A stretch of DNA of 64,000 nucleotides from Daphnia carinata (taxonomy: Eukaryota > Arthropoda > Branchiopoda > Diplostraca > Daphniidae): contig NC_081331.1 of NCBI RefSeq assembly GCF_022539665.2, positions 7,099,534-7,163,533 of the forward strand. Reading direction: 5' to 3'. Below are positions 1-11,302 of this stretch, piece after piece (the first letter of the stretch is position 1; every line of letters begins with the position of its first letter). Both the position numbers and the translations under genes were made by a program. The notes under the pieces were generated by a model. The model was not told where the DNA came from and ran no database searches. It saw nothing but the letters and a program-made list of their open reading frames with translations.

Positions 1-291
1 GGCATTCCGATAAAATACGCAATATTTTGCTTTTGTAGGTGTTCATATCAGCTTCCAAAACAGACGCAAGCCCTTCTAAATTGCTTTCCAACGATGACGA
101 GGTTTTGTCTCCAACTCGTATTATGAGAGACTCCAGTCGATCTTCTATTTCAGCCTGTTCCGAGACAACTCTACGTCTTTTACGATAGCCATGCTCTGTA
201 AAATTTTGCAAGCAAACTTATGTAAAGTATCAAACATTGTTACTGTATCATATTGCTCACCATATCCATCATCACGCTTTCTACGACTCAT
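1..291 (-). CDS. NCBP1: Nuclear cap-binding protein subunit 1 (CBP80), N-terminal part only
   Basis: Two coding exons run leftward off the window. Exon 1 is 291-261 (ATG at 291-289). A 65-nt GT-AG intron spans 260-196, with donor gtgagc and acceptor acag. Exon 2 starts at 195 and continues past position 1. The joined N-terminus begins [19 protein letters not shown], a basic nuclear-localisation-like stretch. Then comes a block rich in [21 protein letters not shown] and YKSKILRIL, which matches the start of the NCBP1 family just before its first MIF4G helical domain. From family knowledge, CBP80 pairs with CBP20 to bind the 5' cap of nuclear transcripts and supports splicing, export and decay. 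Only about 75 residues of a protein near 800 are visible. It is divergent from MCM9 across 288 bp. The identification rests on the strongly conserved [11 protein letters not shown] segment. Confidence 0.9.
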
Positions 292-579
292 TCTACAATT
301 TTAAATTTTGGATTTGACGCTTATAAATGAACCACTGTACTGCAACATAAAAACGAAAAACCTTCTTCCACAAATTACAGGACGTTGCCAGAAAACTTAA
401 TATAGCCTTACGACGATAATCACGGCAATTCGTCTTGTAGTACATGATTGAATCACAAGATGCCATCTTTCTGCTAGCATTGTTTTCATTTGAATTCTTC
501 GAACCAGTGGCAGTAACCACTAGTAGCTGATGTATCTAGAAACTAAAAATTCGAAAGCGAAATTTTGGTGTCATTAATC
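292..579. promoter_or_regulatory. Shared divergent promoter region, NCBP1 / MCM9
   Basis: This is the whole 288-bp gap between the start codons of NCBP1 (minus) and MCM9 (plus). It must hold both promoters and both 5' untranslated regions unless either gene has an upstream non-coding exon. I see no clear TATA box. An open frame on the minus strand here (520-293) shows no family similarity and I do not call it a gene. The promoter role is inferred from gene layout only. Confidence 0.6.
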
Positions 580-3500
580 ATGAATCTTACAGATTCAACT
601 GTTGCTTCACGATCTAATTTATCTGGTACTTTTATACTAAAATTTTGTATTTTTTTGTATCTATTAACTCTTCTGGGCTTTGTCAACGACCTGTCGGAAA
701 CTGAAGAACTTGTGATTGAATACGTGTTGAATCAGCATCGTCAGGATTTGATTTCAATATTAGAGGCCGAAGATGTCGAGCTACATTATTCTGTTGTAGT
801 ACAGTAAGTGTATTTATCCCTAAAGCCAGGTTGTTCCTGTAGTTTTACATTTCATTTGTTTTTAGTTTTGTGCTACTTCTAGAAACCTATCCTAAATTAT
901 GTGAAGCAATTTTATCCAATTCATCAAAACATCTTCCTTTGTTTGATGTTGCGTTAGTTAAAGCAGCAAAGATACTGCATAAATCCTTGGAATTAGATAA
1001 ACAAATGGAGCTGATTCCAAAAGACAACATTCATTTTCGAGTCACAGGCCTACCTCACTGTCCTGAAGTGCACAGATCAACAATGCCTAAACTAAAGGAT
1101 GATGGAAAATTTCTCTGTATTCAGGGCACAGTCATAAGAACAACACAGCAAAGGGTTCTAGAATATCAAAAAGAATTCAAATGCAAAAAATGTGGTCATG
1201 AATTTCTAGTAAAGGCTGACTATAATCAATATTACATAATCAAAACTCCACCACAATGCCCTAGCCCTATGAAATGCAAGTCTACTGCGTACCAACCTTT
1301 GGAAAAATCAACACCGACGTATCGAAAAGATTACCAGGAAATCAAATTACAAGAACCAGTTCACAAACTTGCGATTGGGACCGTTCCTACGTCGCTATGG
1401 GTTACCTTAGAAGATGATTTGGTTGACCGGTGCAAACCAGGAGATGACATAATTGTTTGGTAAGCGTAGAAATACAGAAAAAACTGTAGTTTGCCTTTAA
1501 ATTAAAAAAAAATAATTATAACAAAAGTATTATAATAATTTATCATAATTATAGCGGTCTGGTGAGGCGCCGTTGGCAACCCTTTGTCCGGGATCAGCGG
1601 TCAGTTTTGGAACTTGTACTCAAAGGAAACTTTATAGAAGTTGTGAACGAAGCAAAGGTTATGAATAGTGCTGTAAACGAGGAGCTAAACGACGGGTTTA
1701 AACTGTTTTGGTTAAAATACGCCGCCTGCCCTCTAGTTGGCCGAAATATCATTTTGTCGTCGTTTTCCCCTCAAGTGAGATATTCGACGAATAAGTTCTT
1801 TTTAACAATCTAGGAAAATTGTTCCATTTACACAGATTTACGGTCTTTACATCGTCAAACTAGCAGGTAGACCTCATTTCTTTATACATGTATTGGCATC
1901 TATTGATATATCTAGGATCGTAGCTGCCTAAGAAAACAATCAAGATCGAAATTCAAGAATTGCCTTATTTGTTTTAATTCATTTATTCTTTTACAGCTGC
2001 TATTGTTCTTGCTGGTGGAGTTACAAGGAAAGACGATTCGGGAACCAAAGCCAGGGGAGAATCACATTTACTTCTTGTTGGAGATCCTGGTATTGTACAA
2101 GTTATCAACTTAGGTTTCCGTAGACTTCGCTGAAGCGCTATTCTTTATGTTTAGGAGCCGGAAAATCTCAAATCCTGAAATATATCTGCAAGCTAAGTCC
2201 CCGATCAGTACTCACAACAGGAATTGGAACAACGAGTGCCGGTCTCACGGTGTCTGCGGCTAAGGTATCATCAACAAATTAATTTGACTATCTGACACAT
2301 TTAAAACTGTCACATGGATGATGCTATGTAGGATTCTGGATTATGGCATTTAGAAGCGGGAGCACTTGTTTTAGCAGACGGAGGTGTGTGCTGCATTGAT
2401 GAGTTCAGTTCCATACAAGAAAGAGATCGTGCATCGATACACGAAGCTATGGAACAACAAACCATCAGCGTTGCCAAAGTAGAAATATATTAAATTTGGC
2501 TCATATCTAAGATCGTAATTGTGTCATTGTGTTCTTGTAGGCTGGAATGGTATGCAAGCTTAACACGCGTTGCTCTATTATAGCTGCGACAAATGCAAAA
2601 GGGGGTCATTATGACACCAGCCTTAATTTGAGCGTAAATGCCGGGCTGGCAAGTCCTCTGCTTTCTCGTTTTGACCTCATTCTTGTACTGATAGACAGTA
2701 AAGACAATAATTGGGATCAAATTGTTGCTCACCATATACTGAACGGGAACGATACTTCAAGTGGCGATACGGCTCTTTGGTCTTTTGAAATGATGAAGTC
2801 ATACTTTGGCATTATTAAAAATCTCAGGCCAATGCTTACTCCAGATGCTAACCGAGTCTTATCGAAATACTATTATGCTCAACGACAGGCGGATGATCGA
2901 AATGCAGCTCGCACGACAGTAAGGATGTTGGAGAGCATGATCAGGCAAGAATTGCAAAATATTATTAGTAGCATGTGGAAAAAACAAATATCTTCTTATT
3001 GTCTTGAATTTTTAAATGCAGGTTAGCCCAGGGCCATGCAAGGTATATCCGTTTTTATTGAGTGTTTTCAGGAAAAAATCAACTAAGCCTTATGATGAAT
3101 AGACTAATGTTCCGCGAAGAAGTTAACGTAATGGATGCCGTCGTTGTTGTTACTTTAATGGAAAGCTCAATGCAATCTGCTGCATTGATATCAGCAGACA
3201 ACTGCCTCCACTCGTCATTTCCAGTAGATGCTATGCTCGAATACCAACATCAAGGTAATTTGTGATGACTCCGATTCGGCCATTTTTCTCAATTTTTATA
3301 TTTCTAGTTGAACTAGTGCTGAAACGGTTGGGATTAGAAGATTTGCTAACTTCTGAAATGGAAAGTTTGAATGAATTTGCTGCTTTGCCAACCGACAACT
3401 ATGCAAGTCATCCGTTTCCGAATGGTAAAAAATCGGCTAGCAATGACCTCCATATAGCACAAACCCAAGCAATTTTAGCGAACATTCAGAGGCAAAATCA

Positions 3501-3918
3501 CAATAAAACCAGCCTCTCTGAAGGTGAACGAAACGAAAGTGGTATTAAAAGGAAACCACTCAATGATAAACAATCGCGATCTAAAAGAATTAAATTTTCG
3601 GCGGAGGATATTCCTCCGTCGTCTACTTCAGAAGGCGGGTGCGTTGATAGTCATAAGACAAGTAATACCCAAGAAGATATTAGCCATCATTCGAAGACCA
3701 GGAAAAACAGGATTGAAATAGACAAACATGATTCTTCTGAAATGTCGAATTACAATGCAGATCAGAGAAACCAGTCATGGGATGAAATTTCCTCAGTTAT
3801 AGGATCCCCAGTGATATCTTCTACTATCATAGAAAATTCTTCCTCCAAGTCTAAGTTATCCATTTTCAAGTATCAAAGAGACGAAAGTGAAGAAGACGAT
3901 ACTATTTTTGATCTTTGA
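580..3918 (+). CDS. MCM9: DNA helicase MCM9
   Basis: Eleven coding exons: 580-803, 866-1459, 1555-1774, 1836-1866, 1997-2089, 2155-2264, 2332-2478, 2541-2944, 3022-3042, 3103-3254 and 3308-3918. They total 2607 nt, or 868 residues. Visible in order are an MCM N-terminal domain, a zinc finger starting CKKC near residue 181, the Walker A motif GDPGAGKS (about 385-392) split by two introns, Walker B CCIDEF (444-449), and the SRFD arginine finger (about 515). A low-complexity tail follows from about 666, with a basic [16 protein letters not shown] stretch. MCM9 works with MCM8 in homologous recombination and mismatch repair, not origin licensing. The tail is shorter than in vertebrates, where the protein exceeds 1100 residues. 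Intron 2945-3021 uses a GC donor and exon 3022-3042 is only 21 nt. The start at 580 is the only in-frame ATG in exon 1. The hydrophobic stretch after it looks unlike the family, so the first residues are uncertain. Confidence 0.93.
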
Positions 3919-3955
3919 TTTCTTGTACGCTACTCGTTGTCTTATTTAGTACTGA

Positions 3956-3961
3956 AATAAA
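3956..3961 (+). terminator. Poly(A) signal of MCM9
   Basis: AATAAA lies 38 nt after the MCM9 stop codon, the expected position for cleavage and polyadenylation. Confidence 0.6.
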
Positions 3962-4825
3962 AATAAAAATTCCGTAAACAAAATGTCATGTCTAAAATAG
4001 TTATGATTTTTATATTCTACTCGATTTCAACTACTATGTTCGATAAATGCTGATAAAGAGAGTACATTTCGTGCTGTGGAAGTGACAAAGTGGGATGGCT
4101 GTGCTGTCATTGACACCATTAGGACTAGGCCACGCGTTAAATGAGTAAATATTTTGCCGTTTGAACGGGTAGATGTAATGAGATCAGATCAGTATGTTTT
4201 CCCTGTGGGTTCGTCTATTTTTTTCCCTACGCGGTCTCGATCCATAGTTGAAGTATGCAAAAAAAAACTGCAAGGTTCGGTACCCAGTTCCAAACCCAGT
4301 CCACGCTACTTTCTTCTCGTTTACCATGATTTTTACTTCACAAAATTATTATTATTCAAGTTTTTCGTGCTAAAAATTGTATTTGTTGATAATAGTCGTG
4401 TTTTTTATGGCGTTGTGTAGTTCTGGTTTTCTGGATTATTCAAAACAGCCGCCCCAACTTACCAGCTTGGGAAGTGGTTTGCACCGGATCGCCCCAGACC
4501 GACTTTTTCCTGAAGAAACTATAGGCTCGCAAGGTGTTAGCAAACCGGGGCCGAGCCGTAGTTATAGAAACCGGTTTCTGTAACTGTATTACTACGAGTC
4601 CTACGACGATTACCACGAGCACGAACAAGGCCATGAAGAAGTGAAGCGGTAGGCGAACCAGTGTGTTTAGGTATTGACCTCGAGGCAATACTCTGGCTAT
4701 TGTGTGACATGAAATGTTACTGCTGTAAGCAGGCGGCCATTAAGTCTCAATTTTCACAAGGGTTAATATTGAAGTAGTAAAAAGAGTTTTATCCAATCTT
4801 TTTGATTACGTGATATTTGTCAAAA
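3962..4825. other. Intergenic, MCM9 to ZNF207
   Basis: About 860 bp without a supported gene. Short open frames on both strands have no recognisable content. The segment 4260-4570 carries GC-rich fragments, including GGGGCCGAGCC at 4547-4557, a string that recurs at 11120-11130. The last 100 bp should include the ZNF207 promoter and 5' leader. Confidence 0.4.
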
Positions 4826-6298
4826 ATGGGAAGGAAGAAGAAAAAGCCATCGAAACCTTGGTGCTGGTACTGTAACCGAGACTTCGATGATGAGAAAATC
4901 CTACTACAACATCAGAAAGCCAAACATTTTAAGTGTCATATTTGCCACAAAAAACTATATACTGGACCTGGGCTATCGATACACTGCATGCAGGTAGAGA
5001 AAATTGATTCTTCTTGCGCGCTATTGAAGATGCCCAATATAATTTTTACAATTTTAGGTTCATAAGGAAACATTGGATAGGGTGCCGAACTCTCTGCCTA
5101 ACAGAGGAAATATTGAAATTGAAATTTATGGCATGGAAGGAATACCAGAAGCTGATATTAGAGATCACGAGGCACAGAAACAAGGTTGAACAAAGCTCCT
5201 ATTTACATCACATTTTTGTTATGTTAGATAACATGTTAAGGTATTTTTCAGCCGGCAGGATAACAACTGCTGCAGGAGCTGACAGTAGTGATGAAGAGGG
5301 AGGATCTTCAGCAAAAAGAGCAAAAACAGCTCAACCGGCAGGTCAAGAATCAACTGGTCCAAGCATTCCATCACTTGGATCCATGCCAATAACCCCAATG
5401 CTTGCGTCTCCTTTCATGGGCATGGGTCCCATGAATCCTTACTTAGGGCATTTACCCCTGCCGATGATGGGAACAGTGCCACAAATGCCTCTCCCTGGTG
5501 GAGCAATTTCCTCACCTCAGACACCATCAAAGCCTCTTTTTGCATCTTCTAGCAGCCCATCCTCCAGCAATAGTGCCTCCAAGCCAGCATTTGCTGCATA
5601 CAGGTATATTTTACCAAAACCATGCATGTTTAAATATGAGTATTGTTAGTGGTCTACATATTTAAGTATATTATGGTTATTGTCATCAGTTCTTCTGGTG
5701 CTGGAGCAACTATTGTTGGAGAATCAACTGTTCCCAAAAAGTCAGGTGTCATTGCCACTCAAGCTGGATCCAGCAAAATAATGCACCCAGAAGAGGATCT
5801 CTCATTGGCAAGTTTTTAAAATGTCACGCATTTATAACAAATAGTTAATACTTGCTCGTTAGGAAGAATTACGGGCACGATTTCCTCGCTATCAAAGAAA
5901 CTCAGTACCAACAAGCATGCCTCAGATGTCCGTTGCCAGCCCGCAAAATACTACAGTGGGCCCTGTGAGTACCGTAAACAGTGGGCAAATGGGCTTGCCG
6001 ATGGGCCATCTTCCCGCCGGTATGATGATCCCTATGCCCATGGCACACATGGCGCTCCCACCCCATATGCAAATGGGAATGGGTCCTATGGGACTGCTCC
6101 GTGCACCACACATGCCTCCTGGTATTTAATTTTTTATTGTATATTTTTTGTTTTTGTTTTTGTTCGTGCAGTTTTTTATAGAACTTTTGTGTTAAATGTT
6201 AATGATAAATTTTAAAAAATTTTATAGGCATGCCTGGAGGATTCTCTCCATATGGTGCTCCTCTCGGCTTTCCAATGATGCCACCGCGCTTCCGGTAG
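4826..6298 (+). CDS. ZNF207: BUB3-interacting zinc finger protein BuGZ / ZNF207
   Basis: Six coding exons: 4826-4993, 5058-5184, 5252-5603, 5690-5807, 5863-6121 and 6228-6298. They sum to 1095 nt, giving 364 residues. The start [20 protein letters not shown] is the family hallmark, followed by two C2H2 zinc fingers (about 13-60) and a conserved region ending near RDHEAQKQ. The middle and end are rich in Met, Pro and Gly, as expected for a protein that forms condensates. The Bub3-binding GLEBS-type motif is visible as [19 protein letters not shown] and is cut by an intron after SL. Family role: it stabilises and loads Bub3 at kinetochores and promotes spindle assembly. The intron inside the motif (5808-5862) starts with GC instead of GT. 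It is shorter than the vertebrate protein (near 480 residues), with the loss in the disordered regions. Confidence 0.94.
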
Positions 6299-6343
6299 GG
6301 AATTTGAACTGGACTATTCAAACTTTTGAAATTCCTCATAGAA

Positions 6344-6349
6344 AATAAA
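6344..6349 (+). terminator. Poly(A) signal of ZNF207
   Basis: AATAAA lies 46 nt after the ZNF207 stop codon. Confidence 0.55.
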
Positions 6350-9220
6350 AATATGAACTTCATTGTCGTTCTTTAATTCTCCCTCGTGATCATGACTAAC
6401 AATAATTTTTTTAATTTTTTTTTTCTCATTAAAATTTGAATTACTTTTTTTTCCAAATCTTTCATCTCGTTTCTCTCCCCGAGTATGAGTGGTCTTTGCG
6501 GGCGCCATGTAAGTGAGTGTAGACATTTTTTAAAACATTTTTTCTTTACTCTTGATTGATCGGGCTATCCGAAACGTTATTTCATAACGGCAATATCAAT
6601 CACGTAAGTACGTTTAAACACTGATGTGGTCAGTTCTCTTTCTTTTGCTATCACCAATCTCACTCTCTAGTGTACTATAATTTTAAGTAACTGGGCGTTT
6701 ATGTGAATGTAGTTGGTTCGTCCTCTCCGTCTCGCTGAATGAGAACAATACAAAGGCAAGTCCCATCAAACCACATTTTAAATATATTAATCGTAATACA
6801 GCATCTATTAGTCCTTGAAAAAAAAGGTAAGGTTTCATGTATGTTGCCTATGCAGCTAAGCCGTTGTTTATTTTGGTGTCTAGGTGTATTGCCCTTGTGA
6901 AACGCCTTTTTTCTTGTTTCGGTTCATACAGGACCATAAATAAAATCTTGAAAATTTAAGATTCATCGTGAACCGGGGTGCACGATGTCCTCCTTGCTAG
7001 ACTACTGCAGTGGTGGCTCTGTAAAAGGTCCATTTTTTTATAATAAAAATATTCAAACATATGTTGAAGGAAGCAAATGAAGAAAAAATAAAAAAAATAA
7101 TGAGATTAACTGCTGGTTTCTATGATTAGGATATTTTTTCTTCTTCATGTGTTAATTGTCATCGATATGTACGCTGCATCGCCGTTTAGTAAAATGGTAC
7201 AAATATGGTACAGTTAAACTTGCATATGAAAAGGATTGAAATTTTATGAAAGTGTTAAATTCATACTTATTATTCGTTGATAGTTTCTGGCTGTCATTTT
7301 TCAAAACAATGGAAGATCGTACCTTTTCGCACAAAAACAAACAAACTGAACCGGTAGATTGCAAAAGTTCCAAAACAGATCGCACAAGATCGCCTATTTT
7401 TCCGGGAGATCAGATTGGCAATTATAGGGTAAATCGGATCCGTTTACCCGATTACAGCAGATTGAACAGTCAACGAACAAATACAACGGGCGAGTTAAGG
7501 TACAGGTGAACGAAATAGGGGACGGCCAGATATAAAGGTTTGGCGAGTACAGACAACCGGGTAAGAGGCAGAATCAAACAAAGTTCGTCGGGCTGAGACT
7601 GCGAGCAGGTCGACGGGCAGAGACAGCGAAAGGGTTGACAGGCATAAAAATTAAAATGGTGGACTGACAAAAAAAAACCGTGATCCCCGTTCAGGCGCAA
7701 ATCACGTAGAGATGATCACGGCAAACATATACGTTAGCGCCACGTACCCTCCGGCCTTGAACGAGGCGAAGGTAACTTGTGCGTATTCCATATGGAATTC
7801 GTGCTGTTGTTGAAGTTTGTGTTGAGCAGCTGTGAAGACATAGACAAGACCTCCTCTGTGGACCCTATCGTTCGTGGGATATTGCTTGGTGTTTAAAGAA
7901 TTCAAACCTGGACAACGCTAAAAAAATTAAAATATTGTTGATATACGTAGCTAAATTATATTAATAGCTAATAAATATTACTAGGATGCCTACTTACTAA
8001 CCTGCTAGCCGTACGCCCTACTGGTGTGAAAACAAAAACTTTTGGTGTCGAGGAGGGTCACATCGGCCGATGATTAGCTGCCTGCATCCATGAACCTAGT
8101 AGCTATGGGGAGAACTTACGAACAACCTACGAGTTCCGATTACCTCTTCTCTACCTCAGTAGCGATCTTCAACATGTAGTAAACGGTACTACAGATCGAT
8201 ATGAAACGTCTGTATACGTGTCTTTTGTGTGTATTTTTTGAATGTGCCATTTTTAGCCCCTTTATAGTAGGCATGGCTCTCCTTTCTTCTTCCTTCTTTT
8301 TCTACTTCTTTTTTTCTTTCTTGGTATGATTTCCGAAGCGATGAGGGTGAAGAATCTTGCGAATCTGTTGCGATGAAGATGCTGAATGTTGCGATGAGAT
8401 GAATGTCGAGTGGGGAGAGAGGGTGGGTGGGTGGGCGGAGTGGGAGGAGAGCGTGGAGGAAAGGGAGGGCTAGGAAATTGGAGGTGGCGGGATTTGAACC
8501 CGGGACCGACAGAATACAAAGCGTGGGTGATAATCACCGCACATCCCAACCAAATTTTGCTTTGGATGTCACCCATTCAAATGGGCAGCTTATGTATATG
8601 ATAACTAAATAAAGTAATAAGTGCGCTGTGGAATATTGCACGAGTGCCATATAACTTATATTATTATTATAACTTATATTATAAAACTCACATCACATTA
8701 TTTTGGTTTCCAGATTAAACGAAAACCACAATCATGTTCAGGGCGTGTGAGCCGAAATATTAGCGATTCCTATTTCCGAAAGATATCGCAAATATACTAC
8801 TTACGGTAATGTCAGATTCGATATTAAAGCAGTCACAGGTATCCCGATGCTGAGCCGAACCTTATAGATCAGGGACCAAGTTCAATTTCCAAAACCAAAC
8901 CAGTACTAGGGCTCGACAACGATATACCCATGGGTTAGCCGTTACCAGCTTACTATCGGAAGGTACTGGTGCGAAGGTGGAAAAAATTACTTTTAACGTG
9001 TGTCATGTCAGTACCTTCCTGTATTAAACTAGTCACGATCCGAGCCTTACTAAGTACAACTACGGGTAAGTCCACGTCCAGTCGTCTAGGTCTAGGGCTA
9101 CGGTCCACGCACTACAGGATATTTTTGTAAAGTAGTGGCAACCTTGCATTGCATGGTGGTGATGTATCAAAACAATTTTGATATTTCTTTTGCAGTTAAC
9201 AGTTGAAACCAAGCAAAATC
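6350..9220. other. Intergenic, ZNF207 to TSR3
   Basis: About 2.9 kb with no gene I can support. It holds a tRNA-like relic (8484-8553), an open minus-strand frame at 7702-7905 discussed under findings, and scattered GC-rich fragments at 8870-9120. The sequence tttcttttgcag ending at 9195, just before the TSR3 start, resembles a splice acceptor, so TSR3 may have a 5' non-coding exon in this gap. Confidence 0.4.
8484..8553 (-). pseudogene. tRNA-like relic (SINE head or tRNA pseudogene)
   Basis: On the minus strand the element ends in a good T-arm. GGTTCAAATCC at 8500-8490 fits the RNA polymerase III B box (GGTTCRANNCC), and flanking CGGG/CCCG can pair. Upstream are GCGGTGATTATCACC, resembling a D-arm with A box, and a loop TTTGTAT placing TGT at the anticodon position. 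The anticodon and acceptor stems do not pair, so it is not a functional tRNA gene. It may be the tRNA-derived head of a SINE. Confidence 0.5.
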
Positions 9221-10345
9221 ATGGGTAAACCTCGAGATAAGGCAAGCAGTAACCTTAAAGGCAGAGGTGTAAGAAAAGGGGAAAACTCTGTGAAATCAGT
9301 ACGTGGCAGAAAAACGGAATGGTCTGAGCAGTCAGAAGGAGTTTCCGTAGGTTTAGAACGATTGCATGTCCATGAGAGTGATGAAGGAAGTGAAAGTGGT
9401 AAGAATAAACTTTAACTTTGTTATATTAAACAACCATGATGTTTTCCTTGGTTTTATGTAGGAACTGATGATGGATCGTCGTCAAGTAGTGATGAACAGG
9501 CCCAATTCCCTGTAGCTATGTGGGACGTAGAGCAGGTGATTTAATCTTTTATATAATGTGTTTGAGACTAATTCATTAATGAATTTTAATATATTTCTAG
9601 TGTGATCCAAAAAGGTGTTCTGGAAGAAAGCTTTCTCGTTTGGGAATGGTGAAAATTCTGCGCCTTGGTCAGAGGTTCAATGGTGTTGTTTGCTCACCTA
9701 TGGGAGAAAAGGTATATTAGTTTATGTGCAAATTAGAATGTTTATTGCAATTTCTTTCATTTAGTGTGTTTCTCCCTCTGACCACCCTATCATTAATGAG
9801 CATGGTGCAGCTGTGATTGATTGTTCTTGGGCCAAAATCAATGAAACACCATTTCATAAAATGAAATCTGCCAACCCAAGACTGTTACCGTATCTGGTTG
9901 CTGCAAATCCAGTAAACTATGGGAAACCATGTAAACTGTCATGTGTTGAAGCACTTGCAGCAGTATTCTACATTACTGGTTTTAGATGTTTTTATCTTCT
10001 CATATTAATATAACATTTAGAGAAAAATAGCATTTCAATACAGGCTATCAGGATTTGGCAAAAAATTACCTTGCAAAATTTAAATGGGGAAAGACATTTA
10101 TAGAACTCAACCAAGAGCTTCTTGATAAATATGCTGCTTGCAAAGATAGCACAGAAGTTGTCCAAGTTCAGCAACAACATATGAAGTTGTTAGACGAGGA
10201 AAGGAACCGCAACAGAGGTCTCTTAAAGCTTACCAGATTAAATTCATTGATTAAATTTTTTTTTTTTGTCAATTGTGTAGATGACATTGATTTGCCACCA
10301 GAGGTGTTAGATGAAACGAGTACTGATACTGAAGAAGATGAATAA
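9221..10345 (+). CDS. TSR3: 18S rRNA aminocarboxypropyltransferase TSR3
   Basis: Six coding exons: 9221-9398, 9462-9535, 9601-9711, 9765-9978, 10044-10217 and 10281-10345. They total 816 nt, giving 271 residues. A basic then acidic N-terminal arm (to about 75) precedes the catalytic core. The core shows [20 protein letters not shown], then the block around CSWAKI, the [18 protein letters not shown] segment and the [15 protein letters not shown] helix. The C-terminus is acidic (TDTEEDE). Family role: a SAM-dependent enzyme that moves the 3-amino-3-carboxypropyl group of SAM onto a modified pseudouridine in 18S rRNA, a late cytoplasmic step of small-subunit maturation. All conserved blocks are intact, and length fits the eukaryotic family. 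Introns are 53-66 nt, all GT-AG. The gene stands alone between ZNF207 and the LRR gene. Confidence 0.95.
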
Positions 10346-10389
10346 ACATGTAAATTATGGACTTTTCTTCTGGTTGGCGATGCATCAAA

Positions 10390-10395
10390 AATAAA
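10390..10395 (+). terminator. Poly(A) signal of TSR3
   Basis: AATAAA lies 45 nt after the TSR3 stop codon. Confidence 0.6.
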
Positions 10396-10646
10396 CTTAT
10401 TCCGCCTTTGACAAGTGCAGGTTTTAAGTAGCTCACAGGCTCATAAACTGATTATCAAAGAAAGCTGCGCTACTTGGCCTAGAAATTAAATAAGATTTCA
10501 ATTGAACAAACCATCTAGTACTAACAAGCAAATTCAGCAACAAAGCTTATTGATCTTTTTGGCTGATCACCTTTTAATTTTTTCATCTTATGTAGCTTTT
10601 CCCGAATGTTAAACTTTATTTTAGCAGGTATAAGCGTTTGAATTAG

Positions 10647-10945
10647 GTTATAACAGGTGAGGTTTCATCGAATTCCAAGCAAACATTTTTATGTAAATAG
10701 TGTAAAATAAGCCCGGCTTTTAAAATTGATTCTTTTTTCTTTTTTTTTTACAAAAACTTAAACTTCGATGCTAAACATCATGTTCGTTTTTAATTGGAAC
10801 CTATAATTTACGAGTTATTGAAATTCATATTGACGGAAAAAGAAAGATTTTATTGGGAATGATCATTTGGTTAAGGCAGGTTAGGTTTCATCGAATTTCA
10901 AATCAAATTTTTTTGCCATTTTAAAAAGAAGTCGGGCTAAAAAAG
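10647..10945. repeat. Imperfect direct repeat in the TSR3-LRR spacer
   Basis: Two diverged copies of about 75 bp start at 10647 and 10869. Both contain AGGTTTCATCGAATT (with small differences around it), an AT-rich middle, and a GTCGGGCT or GCCCGGCT-like end. Start-to-start spacing is 222 bp. The rest of the 957-bp spacer between TSR3 and the LRR gene has no supported gene. Confidence 0.5.
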
Positions 10946-11302
10946 TCGGCCTTAAATTTGTGCTGTTTCATCCTCATTTTCCCCCACAGAGTTGACAAAA
11001 AAGCTCTCCGATTCAGGCGGGCCCGAGTCCTATGTCGTTGCTTAGGCCGTACCTCGGGTGACTTGCCCCAGAAATTAAAATGGCCCGCTTGATAAGCGAA
11101 AAATCGACCCGATCAACATGGGGCCGAGCCCTACCTAACCGAACCTGTGCAATCAATTTTAAAAATAAGGTTAAGTCAACAAATACTATATCTGACAATG
11201 CCTTGTTGACCCATCCTTTGATTTCTTATTTTTTCAGTACGATTTCAATTTTCGTCGAACGTGGATCTTTGATGTTTTTGTGGTTAGGTCACTATACGGA
11301 AA

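Noticed and set aside
293-520. Minus-strand open frame between NCBP1 and MCM9
   Set aside because: No family content. It overlaps the NCBP1 leader and the shared promoter, and the true NCBP1 start is at 291.
4440-4688. Minus-strand frame with a hydrophobic helix upstream of ZNF207
   Set aside because: It has no splice context, no similarity, and biased composition. A chance open frame is more likely.
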